From: Lepiota brunneoincarnata
Taxonomy: Eukaryota; Basidiomycota; Agaricomycetes; Agaricales; Agaricaceae
DNA length: 64,000 bases
Reading direction: 5' to 3'
Assembly (NCBI GenBank): GCA_023014365.1
Contig: JAEBUN010000023.1
Span: forward strand, 1-64,000
Position numbers and translations under genes: made by a program. The notes below the pieces were generated by a model. The model worked only from the letters and a program-made list of their open reading frames with translations, was not told the DNA's origin and searched no databases. Below, piece after piece: positions 11,405 to 23,372 of the stretch; the first letter of the stretch is position 1, and the number at the start of each line of letters is the position of its first letter.

Positions 11405-12743
11405 GCCTTATCATCTGGAGAAGCCAAAACCAGAGCTGAAGTGATAGCTGCTTTCAAGCTGTCAGATGCTGCTTGCTGTTCTGAGTTCCACTGCCATGTA
11501 GTGCTGTTTTGGGTGAGGTTGAAGAGGGGTCAGGCTATGTGGGAGAAGTCCTGGATGAAGTGACAGTAGGAGTTTGTAAAACCCAAGACAGACTGAAGCC
11601 CTAACTTATCCTTGGGGGTTGGCCACTCCTTGACTCCTGCAACTTTGACCAGATCCATCTCAATGGAGTTTTCCAAGATAATGAGTCCTAGGTACTCAAT
11701 GCAGGTGTGCTTGAACTCACACTTTTCTGGCCATAGGTAGAGTTTGTGCTGTTGAAGGATCTCCATGACATGCCTAACAACATCCCTGTGCTGCTCCAAG
11801 GTCCAGGTGAAGATGAGGATGTCATCCAGGTAGACAACTACAACTCCTTCCATGATAAGTTCATGAAAGATGTCATTCATCATTGTCTGGGGGTGGCCAG
11901 GCTGTTAGTCCCCTATTGGTGTGAAATGCTGCCTTCCACTCATCTCCTGGCTTAATCTGGATGTTATTAAAGCCCCATCAACCATCTAATTTGGTGAAGT
12001 ACTTTGCCCCCCAGAGCTGCACAACCAGCTTGGAGATGAGAGGTAGAGGGTACTTGTTCTTCACTGTGAGGGCATTGAGTGCTCAGTAATCCTGTACTAG
12101 GTGAAGTGAGCCATCCTTTTTTTTAATGAAGAAGACTGGGAAAGCCATCAGGGACTTAGATGGGCATATGCAACTGGAAGACAAATTTTCCTGTAAGAAT
12201 TCATCCAGTTCCTTCTGCTTGAGAGAGGACAGTGGATAGACCTTGCACCTCTTGGGGTCTGCTCCTGGGATGAGCTCTATTGCATGGTCCCAAGGGTCAG
12301 TGATCTGGGAGCATATCAAAGGACTCTTTGGCAAAGATGGCAGTATACTCCTGAAGATATGGGGGAATGTGTGCTCAGAAGCTGGAATTCTGAGGGTTAT
12401 CAATCTGGGAATTCTGGAGGAAGGCTTCTGCTAGGTGCTGAGAAGTGGTAGAACCTGTGGTGATCACCTCCGGAGTAGGCTTTCGGAGGGAGGAAGTCCC
12501 ACTGCAAAGATGCAATCCCCATCTTCTAAAGGCTCCTCCAACTCTGAGGCAGGGAGGGCTGGCTCATCCTCATCCTCTTCTTGTCATCAAAGGTGGAGAA
12601 GGGGCTGAGTTGGCAGGCCCAGATGCAATTAGCTTGAAGATTTTGCACATGGCATTTGGTGCATGACTGGTCTCAGGCATTCTGTACAGTAGTGAGGGGC
12701 ATTAGGATAATTTGACTTCTCCAGTTTGCCAGTCAATTTCCAG
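11405..12743 (-). pseudogene. old Ty3/gypsy pol: protease-RT linker and reverse transcriptase
   Basis: The continuation of the old element upstream of E1. The RT blocks are readable: ELIPGADPKRCKVYPLS and KQKELDEFLQENL (12290-12180), FFIKKKDGSLHLVQDY (about 12083), VVVYLDDILIF (YxDD box, about 11840) and KHTCIEYLGLIILENSIEMD (about 11690). Frame breaks lie near 12090 and 11890. The region 12404-12743 is the degenerate segment before RT. Arg-to-Trp/Cys/stop changes are frequent. The family-D LTR begins at 12744. Confidence 0.82.
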
Positions 12744-13984
12744 TGAAAAGGTAGAAATATTTGTGGGTTTTAATATAGATAAAGGGCTTGTTTTCATAGC
12801 CAAAATTTGATAATCTTAAGTTAATACAAGTAGTATGAGATAAATAATGAACAGTTTTGTCTTTTAGGGTGTTCTGGGGGTGCATTCTGACAGCAAAATT
12901 CAAGAGAGTAGTGTTTTTTAGAGGTTAATGAACAGCTGTTGAAGTTATCTTAGCTGTATGGTGCAACAAGTGAAAGGACAATCCCTGTCAATTCAAAGTG
13001 CAGGGTCTCTAGTCTCTGGTCTCTGGTCTCTGAACTCTGTTCTCTGTCTCTGTCTCTGGGTTGGTTGATGACCGAAGAAACCACACTTAATGATGCACAC
13101 TAAATAGTCCTCTGAAACTGTTCTTGATCATGGCTTGCAGACTTGTGTGTGGAAGTGGGGGTGAAACCTCTTTCTTCTCCATGCACAAGCATGACTGTAT
13201 TTATATTGTTTAGATACATATGAGAGATAGTAAATATGAAATAGAAAACAATAAGCTTAATTGTTACAGGTACTGCAGAATATTTTGGAAGGTTCGGCAG
13301 CATTTCTACCTTGTCCTGGGTTCTGGGTTTTTCTCTGATTGACAAATGGCAATCCAGCCAGATGTGTTCCATACTCATCTGCATTATTCTGCATCCATGC
13401 AAGCATGTTAAGCCTCTGGATCAATTATGATTGGAATGTATAGTGGATGGACAATCCCTTGATCCATTGTAATTAATCTCAGTTAGGCAGTATGCCAAGG
13501 TGCCAGGACCCACAAAGCACTTGTTAATTATGAGTCTTTGATATTTCTAGGGTTTTGGGCATTGGGTATTGTCTCCCAAACATTGGACATTCTGTTCTGA
13601 GGTCCAGTCATCATTAGTGAGCTTGCTATAGGCATGATACACCTGTGACAGCTGCTATGTACATTCTTTAGGTTCAAACAAATCCAAGTTCATCAAAAAA
13701 CTGCTTGTAAGGTCCTTTGATGTGACCAGGAGTATACTCAATAGGCTATATAGAGTCCTGAATCCCTCTGGAGAGTGTTCTGGTAGCTTGGTTTACTAAG
13801 CTTAGTGATAATGAGCTGGTTTGAACACTTCCAAGGCTTGAATATCCTCAATTTGGTCGAACTGGCTACTATGGGGCATAGTACCAATCCTCTATAGAGT
13901 TCTTTAATGATATAGCCAATGATTCTATGTAGAGAATTGTTCCAGAGTATGGAATACATGTATATGTGTGAAATTGGCATATCA
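12744..13984 (-). repeat. family-D LTR (3' LTR of a minus-strand element)
   Basis: About 1.24 kb. On the minus strand it starts TGATATGCC (outer end 13984) and ends CCTTTTCA (12744). It contains a TATA-like AATATAAATACAG near 13200 and a (GAGACA)n-type tract near 13003-13060. Further copies are at 27295-28277 and 29055-29882, with fragments flanking the mariner element. A polypurine tract directly precedes its 5' edge (13985-13997), which marks it as a 3' LTR rather than a solo. I found no matching target duplication at the outer ends. Confidence 0.75.
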
Positions 13985-13997
13985 TCTCCCCCTAACC
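13985..13997 (-). promoter_or_regulatory. polypurine tract of the family-D element
   Basis: The minus strand reads GGTTAGGGGGAGA immediately before the LTR start TGATATGCC. This is the expected position and composition of a plus-strand priming tract. It implies that the internal region of this family-D element lies at higher coordinates on the minus strand. Confidence 0.55.
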
Positions 13998-14293
13998 AAT
14001 TGCTGACTGTCCTCAGTCATTATCTCCTTCAAATTTGCAGTTTCTGGGTCTCTCTGATGTGCTCTATGTTCTAGAATGCTCACCAGCTTTGAGGGTAGCA
14101 TACTTTCACTAAGCTTATTCCAAAATGATGTCATGTCACTGAGTTTAAATGTATAGATCAACTTCTTGTTGCTATAGCTTAAATGTTTATCTTGTTATTG
14201 GGTCTTTTTAAGGGTCCCAGTTATCATTTCCTCTCTTTCATTCTCCCTCTCACTTCTCACTTGTCTCTCCTCTCTCTTCACTACTTGCTATCA

Positions 14294-16351
14294 GAAATGG
14301 ACAGGAACACCTGTAGTAGCAAGCATGCTTGTTACAAAGAAGATACGGACTCTTCTTCCAGTAAGTAGAGTTCATGTTGCAACTGTCTCCTTCTGGTTAA
14401 CACAGTTTTCAGACTACATGGGGCCAAGCAATTGCCCCCAGGCTTCTCAAAGAGTGCCTTCACCATCAATTGCACAATGTAAGTTGCATTTTCCTTTGTT
14501 CTCATTGTCATCACTTATGTTTTCTCTGCCCTTAGGATCTCACTATTTGCCTACTGGTGTGTCACAACCTCCTGCCTCAATGGGAACCACCAGCACCACA
14601 TGCTAGGAGGGCTAGAGGAGGGCAAGTAGGGTGAGGAGCTTGTGGAAACTGCCAGATGGGTGTGGGTAGGACCCCTCCCCCACCATACTCTCCACTCCAT
14701 GACCTAACCCCTTGACCATCGCCTCTACTATCTGCACTAGCTCCATTGGCTGCCCCCACTCCAAGATATGTCATCTCAATTGCATCCTTATGCAATCCTA
14801 TCGGCAAGCCCTCTGCCAGATTTACCACAGAGGTCACATCAAGTATCCCTGTTGGCAGGCCCTCTTCTGGATTGTCCAGAGAGGCCTCATCAACAACTAT
14901 GCTGTTGCTCCCTCTTTCCCAGTCTCTAGTGGCACCCTGTGAGCCAGAATCACTGGTCCTCCCCCCACTGGCTACTGTAGGTACTCTGAGGCTCCCTGGG
15001 CCCTCAACACTCAGACCTAGTTTGCCTGGCTCTCCCTCAGCAGTTTCTATGTGTAAGCTTAGCCCCTACTCACTGTTTCTCATCATTTGTCACTAACTAT
15101 TTATCTCACAGCTTGCATTCCTGCCACCCCCAAAGGTAAACAGCAAGTGAGGTCCTCTACTTCACCTCCTCAACCTTTATTTCTGGCAAAGTTCAAACTT
15201 GCCATCACATTCTCTGGTCTCAGGGGTCTCCCAAGAAGCCCTCTTCAAAATTTTTAACTGGTCCTCTACCCTGGTCAAGCAAAACACATTGGCCTCTCCC
15301 AGGTGTCCTACACCATTGCCTCCTCACTTGGCTTGTGCTCCAGTCAAGTCTCCCCCAAGCCCTGTGGGGATTTCCCCTTCTCCAAACTTGGAGCTCCTCT
15401 TGGAACCTTTGCCTGTTCCCCAAGAGCTGGTGTTTGCCTTTCAAGATGAGTTTCTGGCTTCATCAACCCCCATGCCCTCTTGCTTGCCTAGCCTGGTGGT
15501 TCCAGAGGTCTCTCAGGAGTCTCCTCAGGCTGGCCCATCATGTCAAACATGCATCCTTTCATCTAAGAAGAGTTCCAACATGTGGACTAAAGAAACACAT
15601 TCCCTGAGCTCATGTTTGGTGCTCTGAGGCCAAGATTATTTGAGAGCATGGGTATTAGCACCCTGTCCCACTCTTTAGTAAGGACTTCTCCAAGCTGCTG
15701 GCAGTCAGCCAGCTTTTGGTAAAGTCTTCTATATATATCTCACATTCTCTTTACTGACTTTCACTGGTCTGGCTAGTACTTGCCCCCACTTTCCCGGTGC
15801 CCTACATGTGCCATGTGGAAGTTAGAGTGCAAGCCCTTGGGTCTAGGTAAAAAGTGTTGCAGCTGCAACCTTTATAACTACCCATGCACTTTCACTGATT
15901 GCCCATGTGTCTCTGCTGGCATTGTAAATGCCCTGGTCACATCCATGATGACCAGTCAATATTGTATGTATCTTTTTGCTCTCTACTTTCACATTCTTAT
16001 TCACTTGGCTATTAGACCCGGCTGCCTTTGCTCAGGTTGCCTCCTCCAGCTTGGTCAGCCTGGAGGCAAACCATGTCACTTATGGGGCATCAGCGTTCTA
16101 CCATCAGTGCATCGTCTATCAATTTGTTCAGGAGATGCAAGTGACCTGGACTTACTTTGGAGGGCAATGATGCTGCATTTGTTGAAATGAGCATGGCTGG
16201 GTCTCTTGAAGACATTCGTGCCTTCTTCGAGTTTGTGGACCATTTTCCTGGGGTCCTGACATACAAAGAATTCAAGCAGCTCAAAGCCCTCCTGTTTCTC
16301 ACATTTCCCATGACTCAAGATCCTGAGCCTATTTTAGAGGACCTTCACTGA
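14294..16351 (+). pseudogene. multi-exon gag-like gene with a Cys-cluster domain
   Basis: A degenerate coding region with several GT-AG introns. The clearest intron (15964-16015, 52 bp, GTATGT to TTAG) joins SMMTSQY in frame to PAAFAQVASSS. Other candidates are 14478-14536 and about 15050-15109. The central domain at 15790-15890 has the spacing C-x2-C-x6-C-x8-C-x2-C-x6-C (CPTCAMWKLECK to YPCTF), a pattern I associate with gag-like proteins in mushroom transposons. The C-terminus (NDAAFVEMSMAGSLEDIRAF to EPILEDLH) follows a 1-bp frameshift near 16157. Ser/Pro-rich linker sequence fills 14700-15600. It is likely TE-derived; the host-gene alternative cannot be excluded. Confidence 0.5.
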
Positions 16352-16986
16352 TTTCCACCTCTAGTTTACTTCTTGAATGTAGTATATCATCTTGTCATAT
16401 ATATACCTTCAAATTCATATCTTCTTGCTTCTGATCTCCTACTAAGTTAAGCTTAGGACCATCTGGAAGATCCCAAGCTAGGCTAAGGTTTCCAGCTGCC
16501 TATACTTTCATCATGTATTTCTCTGTTATTCCTATGATATTTATTGAGACATCAACACACAGTGATCTGCAACTCATAGTGACCCAGTCATCCACTCCAG
16601 TTTACTTACAAGCCCAAACCAGCCTGTACATGGTGTTTGCAAAAAAGCTCTTCACAAAAAAGCTTGTATCAAACTGAAGTGTCACTTGGGACCCATCTCC
16701 CCCTAGCCAAATTGAAATTGGTGCCCTCACCATTCCATCAGAATCCCTGTGCACACTGATAACCACAAGACCCTGGCAACATGTTACCTAATAAGGCAAC
16801 TATGGTTCAGCTAGTCTGTCAAAGGCTGGCTACTCAAGATTACAGGTTTCCTAGGCATCTCAGGTCATAAGCCTAGGGTGGAGGGTGCCTTTCATCCACT
16901 TGCTATGATTTGTCATCACTGCCAACAGCCTTTTCTTATAAAAGTGAGGGAGCAATGTCTCATTCTAGCAGACACTCTTCACAAGA

Positions 16987-18680
16987 AAATGGCTTCTTCT
17001 ATCCCCCCTCCAGGTTGAGCTTGATGATCTCATCAGCAATGCCAAAGGTCACCTTCAGTGCCTGCAAAATGGTCAAGTTGCTTGTCCCCTCATTGAGAAG
17101 GCTCTCCTTGTGTTTGACACCCCTAGGGTATGTCTATTCATTCCATACCTCTCTCACTGTTTCTTAATCATTTTCTAGTCTGCTTATATTGAAGCATTAT
17201 CAGAGGATAATGAGGCTATCAAGCTCCATGTCAACCAGGACTATGTTTTCCATATCCACAAGCTCTACAAAATCTACCAAAACAACTACCATTTGTCTTA
17301 TGAGATGCCCACAATCTATAAGGCACTCTCTAAATGCTGTAGCCACATTAATTGCATCCACTCTGAGGAATCCCACAAAACCGGGACCGAAAAGGCTCAG
17401 CATCCATTGCCCACAACTGGCTCTACTTCCTCTAATGCTGCTGAAGGCTCTGCTGTCCCCAAATGCATAAGCTTAGCATTCTTTTGGCTCCAATTGTCTT
17501 TTCATGTACATATAAGCTTAGCCTCGCAAGGGTTGCAAGGCCTCTATCTCTGCTGCTATTGTGGTAGACACCGATACCAAGCCTGCTGAGAGTATGACCA
17601 GCACTTCCAATTCCCAAGCAACTGGTGCTGACATGGTAATCTAGTTGCTTCTCAACCTATTACATTGGCTGAGATCATCGCTCACCATCAGGACATTGTA
17701 AGGGGACACTCCAAACACCCCAGTAGTACCTCCACCAACCCTATCAACACCCCTGGGACCCCCAATGCATTATATATCCCTCCTTTCAAACGATTACACT
17801 CCTCACTATCCAGATAAAACCCTCCCTCATTCCCTCTCATTTCTACAGACTCTAGACTGTCATGTTCACTCCCCACATTTGTTTCAACCACACTGGGTCT
17901 TGTGTGATACCCAGACATCATGGCTAAGCCTGGTCCAATTTATATTGATTATATAAGTTAGGTATATACCTAGTTTTCACCTGCAGGGGTTTCCTCATCC
18001 TATTCTCTTAGAATTTCCCTGCAGTGTTGCTTCGGCTCCCTGAGTTGCCTGAGCCCCACAGGTTGCCCTAACAGACATGATGGTCAACAAGGAGGTCTCT
18101 CAAACTATCGTCAAAGAGGTTTATGTAGTTTTGCCTTATTGCAAGCATCATTTGTCTACCTCTGATGTGGTGCGCCAGCTCTACTCTCCCTAACCACTGA
18201 TTCTGACTTCATCCTTTGCTAGGAGGCTGTTAAAAAGTCCTTATCATCTAAAGGCACCATCTGTCTTCTTCTCTATTGTCAAGTTCCCAATATGAACACT
18301 AAACACTGCTTTTATGCCCAGGCTGAACAGGTTCTAGCCAAAGCCAATGTGAATACTGCCAAGCATGCCTGTACTGAATCTGCTTCTGATGAGTGCACCT
18401 TTGCTGGCTTATCTGGTGGGCATTTTCTCACTTCCATTTGCTAAGCTTCACAGTCCTGACACTTATCCCAGCCAGCTTGCTTACTCCAGGAACTCCAAAA
18501 CCTCCTGTCTCACTCTCATGACAAGTATGAGTCCAAATCTTGCAGTGACAACACTCAGTTGGTCAAATGTGACCTCAATTCGCTCAGCTGGGACTTCATC
18601 AAGGCTATTCCCTCAGTTGAAGCCAACTTAAAGAGGTTCCAATTCCTCATTCAAGAGCACATCTGTCTCTAAAACCTTTT
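16987..18680 (+). pseudogene. second gag-like or coiled-coil coding remnant, split by a solo LTR
   Basis: Reading begins near MASSIPPP (16990), shifts by one base in a run of C, and continues as ELDDLISNAKGHLQCL. It passes a GTATGT-to-CTAG intron (about 17126-17178) and goes on as SAYIEALSEDNEAIKLHVNQ and YEMPTIYKALSKCCSHINC. After more decay, the reading LAEIIAHHQD at 17667-17696 continues past the solo LTR (17697-18073) as MMVNKEVSQTIVKEV. The helical, charged composition suggests a coiled coil. I do not recognise a named family. It lies downstream of, and in the same direction as, the Cys-cluster remnant, so both may belong to one element. Confidence 0.4.
17697..18073 (+). mobile_element. 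solo LTR, family C
   Basis: Begins TGTAAGGGGACAC and ends GGTTGCCCTAACA, with the target duplication GACAT at 17692-17696 and 18074-18078. Its 3' part matches the copy at 2455-2925, including the TATATAAG promoter-like motif and the CCTGCAGGGG tract. It is 377 bp against 471 bp, so the two copies differ by indels in the 5' part. Confidence 0.9.
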
Positions 18681-18837
18681 GGGCAACCTCTCTGACTTGG
18701 ACAAGTCCTCCCTTGCTTAAGCCTAACACTTTTACAGTTTCTAGGATAGTTTTCCTTTGAATAAGTAGATAGTTCTGTCCACAATATCAGGTTTTTTCTA
18801 TCCTGCCAACTCTTCTGGCTCCCATCTGTCACTAGGC

Positions 18838-19960
18838 TCATCCTCAGTAGTTTCCTCCAGGGTCTTCAGGTCCCTCTGGTGACAGGTCTATCAACTCTTG
18901 TAACTCCAGTGGCAACAGCATATGTTTTCTGGCTAAGTAGGGAATTACTCTGAATGCCACCACTTTATTCTGCCATACAGAACCATCCAAATCTGCCAGG
19001 ATATAAGATCCTCCCTTTGATCTAGATATGACCACCATGGGTCCTAGATACCTGGGTTTCATCTTCCTGTCTGCTGAGCTCTCTATAGCCATATTTCTCA
19101 CTAATACTAAATCTCCCAGGCCAAAGCAATAATCTCTTATCTTATGTGCTGCTTGTCATTCCATCTCCCAAGCCTTGCTAAGCATAGTGTCAGAAACACA
19201 CTGACACATCTCCTCAACATGCTGAACATGTTTTGCCAAAGCCTGAGCTTGATACCCTATCAACTCAGCCATGGTTAAATACTTATCTGGTAATTGTACT
19301 AGCCAAGTGGCTTCTTTGACATCCAGAGGTAGCATTGGATGTGCTCTGGTTACCAAAAAGTATGGGGAACACCCCATTCCTTTCCTAATGGTTATCCAAT
19401 CTGCCCACATAACATGCAGTAGGTGCCAATACTACTTTTTGACATCTCCATCTGTAGCTTTGTACAACATTTGTTGCACATCCCAGTGGGGTCTCTCAAT
19501 AATCCCGTTCACTTTGGAATTGTAGGGAGATATCACTCCCTTTATCCCATACTTTTCTTCCAGCCATCAAACAGCTTTCTTAAATGGAGAACCATTGTCC
19601 GTGACAATCTTCACTATACAGCCCCATTGGCAAATGATATCTTCAAATAACCACTGTGCAACCACACTAGCATTCTCTTTTCTCAAAGCTTTTGCCTCCA
19701 TCCCGGATGACAGTCCACACCTTCCATGCACAATGTAACTACACCTATTAGAACTTGGTGTCATATGTAGCATGTCCACATGTAGTACTTGGAATATTGT
19801 CAGTGTGGGCATTACTATTGGCAGTGTCTTGATGATCACCTTTTGCCATTGCTGGCATAGATGGCACAATTGCACATACCAAGCTATGTCTCCTTCAACT
19901 TCTGGCTACCAGAACCTCTGTGTTATAAGCTGATCCTAGATGTCACCAAGATGAGTGGTC
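18838..19960 (-). pseudogene. Ty3/gypsy integrase fragment (second lineage)
   Basis: On the minus strand, in order: zinc-finger end VQLCHLCQQWQK, core FQVLHVDMLHM (first Asp), KIVTDNGSPFKKAV (second Asp), YNSKVNGIIERPHWDV (third acidic, IIER), then the C-terminal [25 protein letters not shown] and [14 protein letters not shown]. Three or more stops interrupt it. The motif style differs from family A and from the old gypsy at 1-12743. It probably belongs to the family-D element whose 3' LTR is at 12744-13984, because strand and order agree, but the link is inferred. Confidence 0.7.
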
Positions 19961-20714
19961 CTCAAGCTAGCAATCAATCTTGGGCATTATGTAAACATCT
20001 TAGCTAGGAAGCAATCACTCCACAGACAAACAGGCATGTTCAGATGGTCAAATGGGATGTTAAACACCATAATTAATGGGGGGAAAGAATCCCAGCAGAA
20101 TGCTTGCCCTGCCCCCCCTTCAACAGCCTTATTTTATACTACTAATACATGCAATGCTTCATACATACTTAGGAATAGCTTACATATCCTTTTCCTTTTT
20201 AGCTTTTCCATTCTAAATAATATCATATGGCTGACACATCCTCCTACTCACCCCATCAGCAGTTCTCCCTATGTTTCACAATTGGAGTCCATTTCCCAAG
20301 TAGGTTATCTGATGTTTTGACACCATAATTGGGTTGGCTCCTTCCATTTTAGTCTCCTGGAGTTCCTTGAATCTCCTCCAGATATCTAAACTTTAGTGAA
20401 TAAATCAGGCAGCCTTGTTCCTTCTCCAGGCAACCCCTCAGATTGTAAACCATTGAGTTTCACTCTATTTTCCCTTGGTTTGTGGCTTTGGACAAACATA
20501 GCTAGGGACATTTGTATACCCATGATGCACCATTAATCATTAATTATCCCTCTGCCAATGAGTTGACAAATTAGGGCTTTGGGCCACATCCTACGTATTA
20601 ACTTGCCTGGCCAACAACTCAGGACTTGTTCTGGCCCTCTTATTCCCTATAGCTAAGGGTTATCAAGAGTTTCTGCCTCAATTCCGTGGGTATAAATCAA
20701 ATAAATTCGATTTT
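19961..20714 (-). other. degenerate pol-like sequence, no domain named
   Basis: The minus strand continues upstream of the integrase with stretches such as KPRENRVKLNGL, but I cannot identify reverse transcriptase motifs here. The sequence is A/T-rich and has stops in every frame. Most likely it is decayed RT/RNase H of the same element. Confidence 0.3.
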
Positions 20715-21387
20715 TCAGGTATATTCAAAATTTTGGCGTATTACTAGGGAAGGGTTAAAGTGGATAGGAGGGCATGGAGGGGCCAAAGGTCTGATTGTTG
20801 GTGTAGAGGGGGGGAGTCTGACATATCCTGTGGGAGGCTTGGAGGGGGGCAGGAGTGGGGAGCAAGCATTGGAGCAGAATGCCTCATTTGCCATCCAGGC
20901 TTGGTTCACCCATCGCACTGCCAAGTACCAAGCCTCTGGGTCTGAGTCTGAGGGGCAGCCTGCCAGCAGGGTGGCAATAGCATTCTGGATGGAAGGGCAC
21001 AGACCTTGGCAGAATTTGACCACAATGACCCAAGGGTCTTGGTAACCAGACTCAGAAATGAGGACCTTGAAAGTGTCCAGGTAATCTTCAATGGTGCACT
21101 CTCTTTGGTGGTACAATGTGGACTCCAATGTATTTAGAGCATTGGCTTCTGCATTGACAGGGAAAAACTGGCCTTTGAATTGTTCAGTGAAGTCCCACCA
21201 GTCCATAAATGGAAACCTGCCAATGTTGGCTTCCAAGCAAAACAGTTCATCAGCCCACTGTGCTGCATGTCCTGACTTCATGTAAGAGAGGGTCCACAGT
21301 ATTTTTGGTTCATCAGAACAGAATTGATCTGCCAAGAGCCTGATGTAGAGCTGGCATGCATTCAGAAATGCATGACCCTTGGCATGC
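20715..21387 (-). pseudogene. gypsy gag fragment
   Basis: The open frame on the minus strand (to about 21404) reads as a retrotransposon gag: ADQFCSDEPKILWTLSYMKS, AAQWADELF, WWDFTEQFKGQFFPVNAEANA and YHQRECTIEDYLDTFKVLISESGY. The zinc-knuckle end is lost. The 5' end is cut by a family-D LTR that begins at about 21388. It may be the gag of the old gypsy pol that ends at 12743, since both lie in the same direction, but the intervening 8 kb of other elements prevents proof. Confidence 0.7.
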
Positions 21388-21638
21388 TGATACACCAATT
21401 TCACTGCCTATACATGAATTCTGTACTCCAGAACAATTCTCTACATAGAATCATTGGCTATATCATTAAAGAACTCTATAGAGGATTGGTACTATGTCCC
21501 ATAGTAACCAGTATGACCAAATTGAGGATATTCAAGCCTCGGAAGTGTTCAAACCAGCTCATTATCACTAAGCTTAGTAAACCAAGCTACCAGAACACTC
21601 TCCAGAGGGATTCAGGACTCTACATAGCATATTGAGTA
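21388..21638 (+). repeat. family-D LTR fragment, plus orientation
   Basis: Matches the first 250 bp of the family-D LTR (TGATA-CACCAATTTCAC onwards) and encodes the spurious but recurrent NNSLHRIIGYIIKELYRGL reading. It stops at the TA target of the mariner element. The sequence expected next in a family-D LTR is not found on the other side of the mariner element. Confidence 0.7.
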
Positions 21639-22670
21639 TACAGTGACCCACAAAACCATTCCAATGTTTTGTACTTTTGACTTAAAGTAGTAATAGCTCA
21701 GTAAATAAAATAGCTATATTTGTGAATATATTTATAAACATAGCCAAATATGTCATATCTGACCCTGCAAAGTCGCGTTATGTAATACTTCTAAATGAGG
21801 CAATTATGAATTTTGTAAGCATTTTAAGTCATTGGAACAGTTTTGTCAATGGTAATTTTTAATACTAATCCAAGCAATCACATGACTCCGTTGATTGTCA
21901 ATCAACAAGATCATGTGACCACGTGTCTTTGACATATAAATAGATGTGCTGACAGCCATGTCCCATCATTCTCAACCCCCCTACCTATCATGAAGCCATT
22001 ATCTTCTACTCTAAAGCAAACCATCCTCTCTTTGCTAAATTCTCATCATTCCTATACTAAAATTGAGGCAATTACTGGTGTTGGGCACAGTACCATATCC
22101 AGGCTAGCCTCTAAAAATTGTTCCAGCCTTACTAAATCACTTGGAGGATGTCCTTCAAAACTCTCTACCACTAATATTCGGCATGCTATCCATCTTATCT
22201 CTGCTGGCACGGCTGAAACTGCTGTAGATATAGCCAAATCTCTTGCTCCCATCATTGGGACATCAGTCTCTTCACAGACTGTAGCAAGGCATCTCAAACA
22301 GGCAGGAATGAAGGCTGTAGTCAAGCAAAAAAAGCCTTTACTCTCTGACAAGCATAGGAGGGCTAGGCTGTATTTTGCTCTGACACACTAGCATTGGACT
22401 GTGGAGGACTGGAAGCTGGTTGTATGGTCTGATGAGACCAAAATTGATTGTTAGGGGTCAGATGGGAGGAAGTGGGGATGGAAAAAGAAGGGAGAGGGGC
22501 TTAGTGAAAGATTGGTCAAGGGAACTCTGAAGTATGGAGGAGGATCAGTGATGGTTTGGGGCTGTATGCTGTGGGATGGCCCAGGCTATGCAGTGAGGAT
22601 TGATGGAAGGATGGATGCAGAGTTGTTTGTGCAAATTTTGGAGGAAGATTTGAAGAAGAGTCTCCGGTGG

Positions 22671-23372
22671 TGTTATGAATAGTCTGGATTGAGAAGAACA
22701 GGAACAACTATTCAACTTTACAAGATGGGTACAGGAAACCACAGACCAGCTACAAGCACAGGAGTATGAAGATGAAGAAGGGGAATATTATAATGCCATG
22801 CAGGACCTGGCAAGAGAAGCAGGAATGGAGATAACTCTGGAGGATATTCTGGAGTACCCTGAGGACAAAGAAGACAGCCATGGATCAACCGATCCAACCT
22901 CCGATACGGATGGAAGCACCAAGAGAGTAGAGAGCGAGAATGGAGGAGATTCCATGGAGATAGAATCAAGAGAAAGAAACTATGAGTCAGAAGAAAGTGA
23001 TGGAACATCGCACAGCAGTGAGAACGAGGACACTGACTCATTGTAATATAAATAACAGTAGGATGCCATCAGCTAGGATGCGCATCATGGTCAAGACTGC
23101 GGATGACCAGTAGAACAGCCCAACTACCTATAACGAGTATATAGTGTCTCATAGGTATATAAGGCCTGTACAAGTAGAGATTAAAGCCTCAAGCTTTAAT
23201 CTTGTTAACAGTGGTCATTAACCCTCTCTGCCTTAACTTGGCGTGTTCCCTCATTATCTCATTAAGTGCAATCCACTAAGCTCTGCAAGGCCAACCGTCT
23301 CGGACACCTTGTAGAGTGATTGAAGGCCATCTCCAGTTATCTTCGGATACAGAAGGAGCACGGATCATAACA
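22671..23372 (+). mobile_element. solo LTR, family B (702 bp)
   Basis: Begins TGTTATGAATAG and ends GATCATAACA, with the target duplication GGTGG (22666-22670 and 23373-23377) inside the mariner transposase. A TATA-like GTATATAAGGCC lies near 23155. An acidic reading frame starts at base 5 (see next entry). A full copy of the same length with its own duplication is at 33220-33921. Confidence 0.93.
22675..23046 (+). pseudogene. acidic ORF inside the family-B LTR
   Basis: About 123 codons from the ATG at LTR bases 5-7 to TAA. It has one TGA at codon 6, where the other copies have CGA or GAG-type coding sequence. The protein is acidic, with the core FNFTRWVQETTDQLQAQEYE, then AREAGMEITLEDILEYPED and a Ser/Glu-rich tail ending NEDTDSL. 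The same frame is open in the LTRs at 28343-29054 and 33220-33921. In a full element it could be the C-terminus of the last internal ORF read into the 3' LTR. No known domain recognised. Confidence 0.5.

Noticed and set aside
13738..13980. Recurrent 80-codon ORF (NNSLHRIIGYIIKELYRGL) as a protein gene
   Set aside because: It recurs only because it lies in the family-D LTR. It is in different contexts and partly deleted in the 27295 copy, and nothing supports translation.
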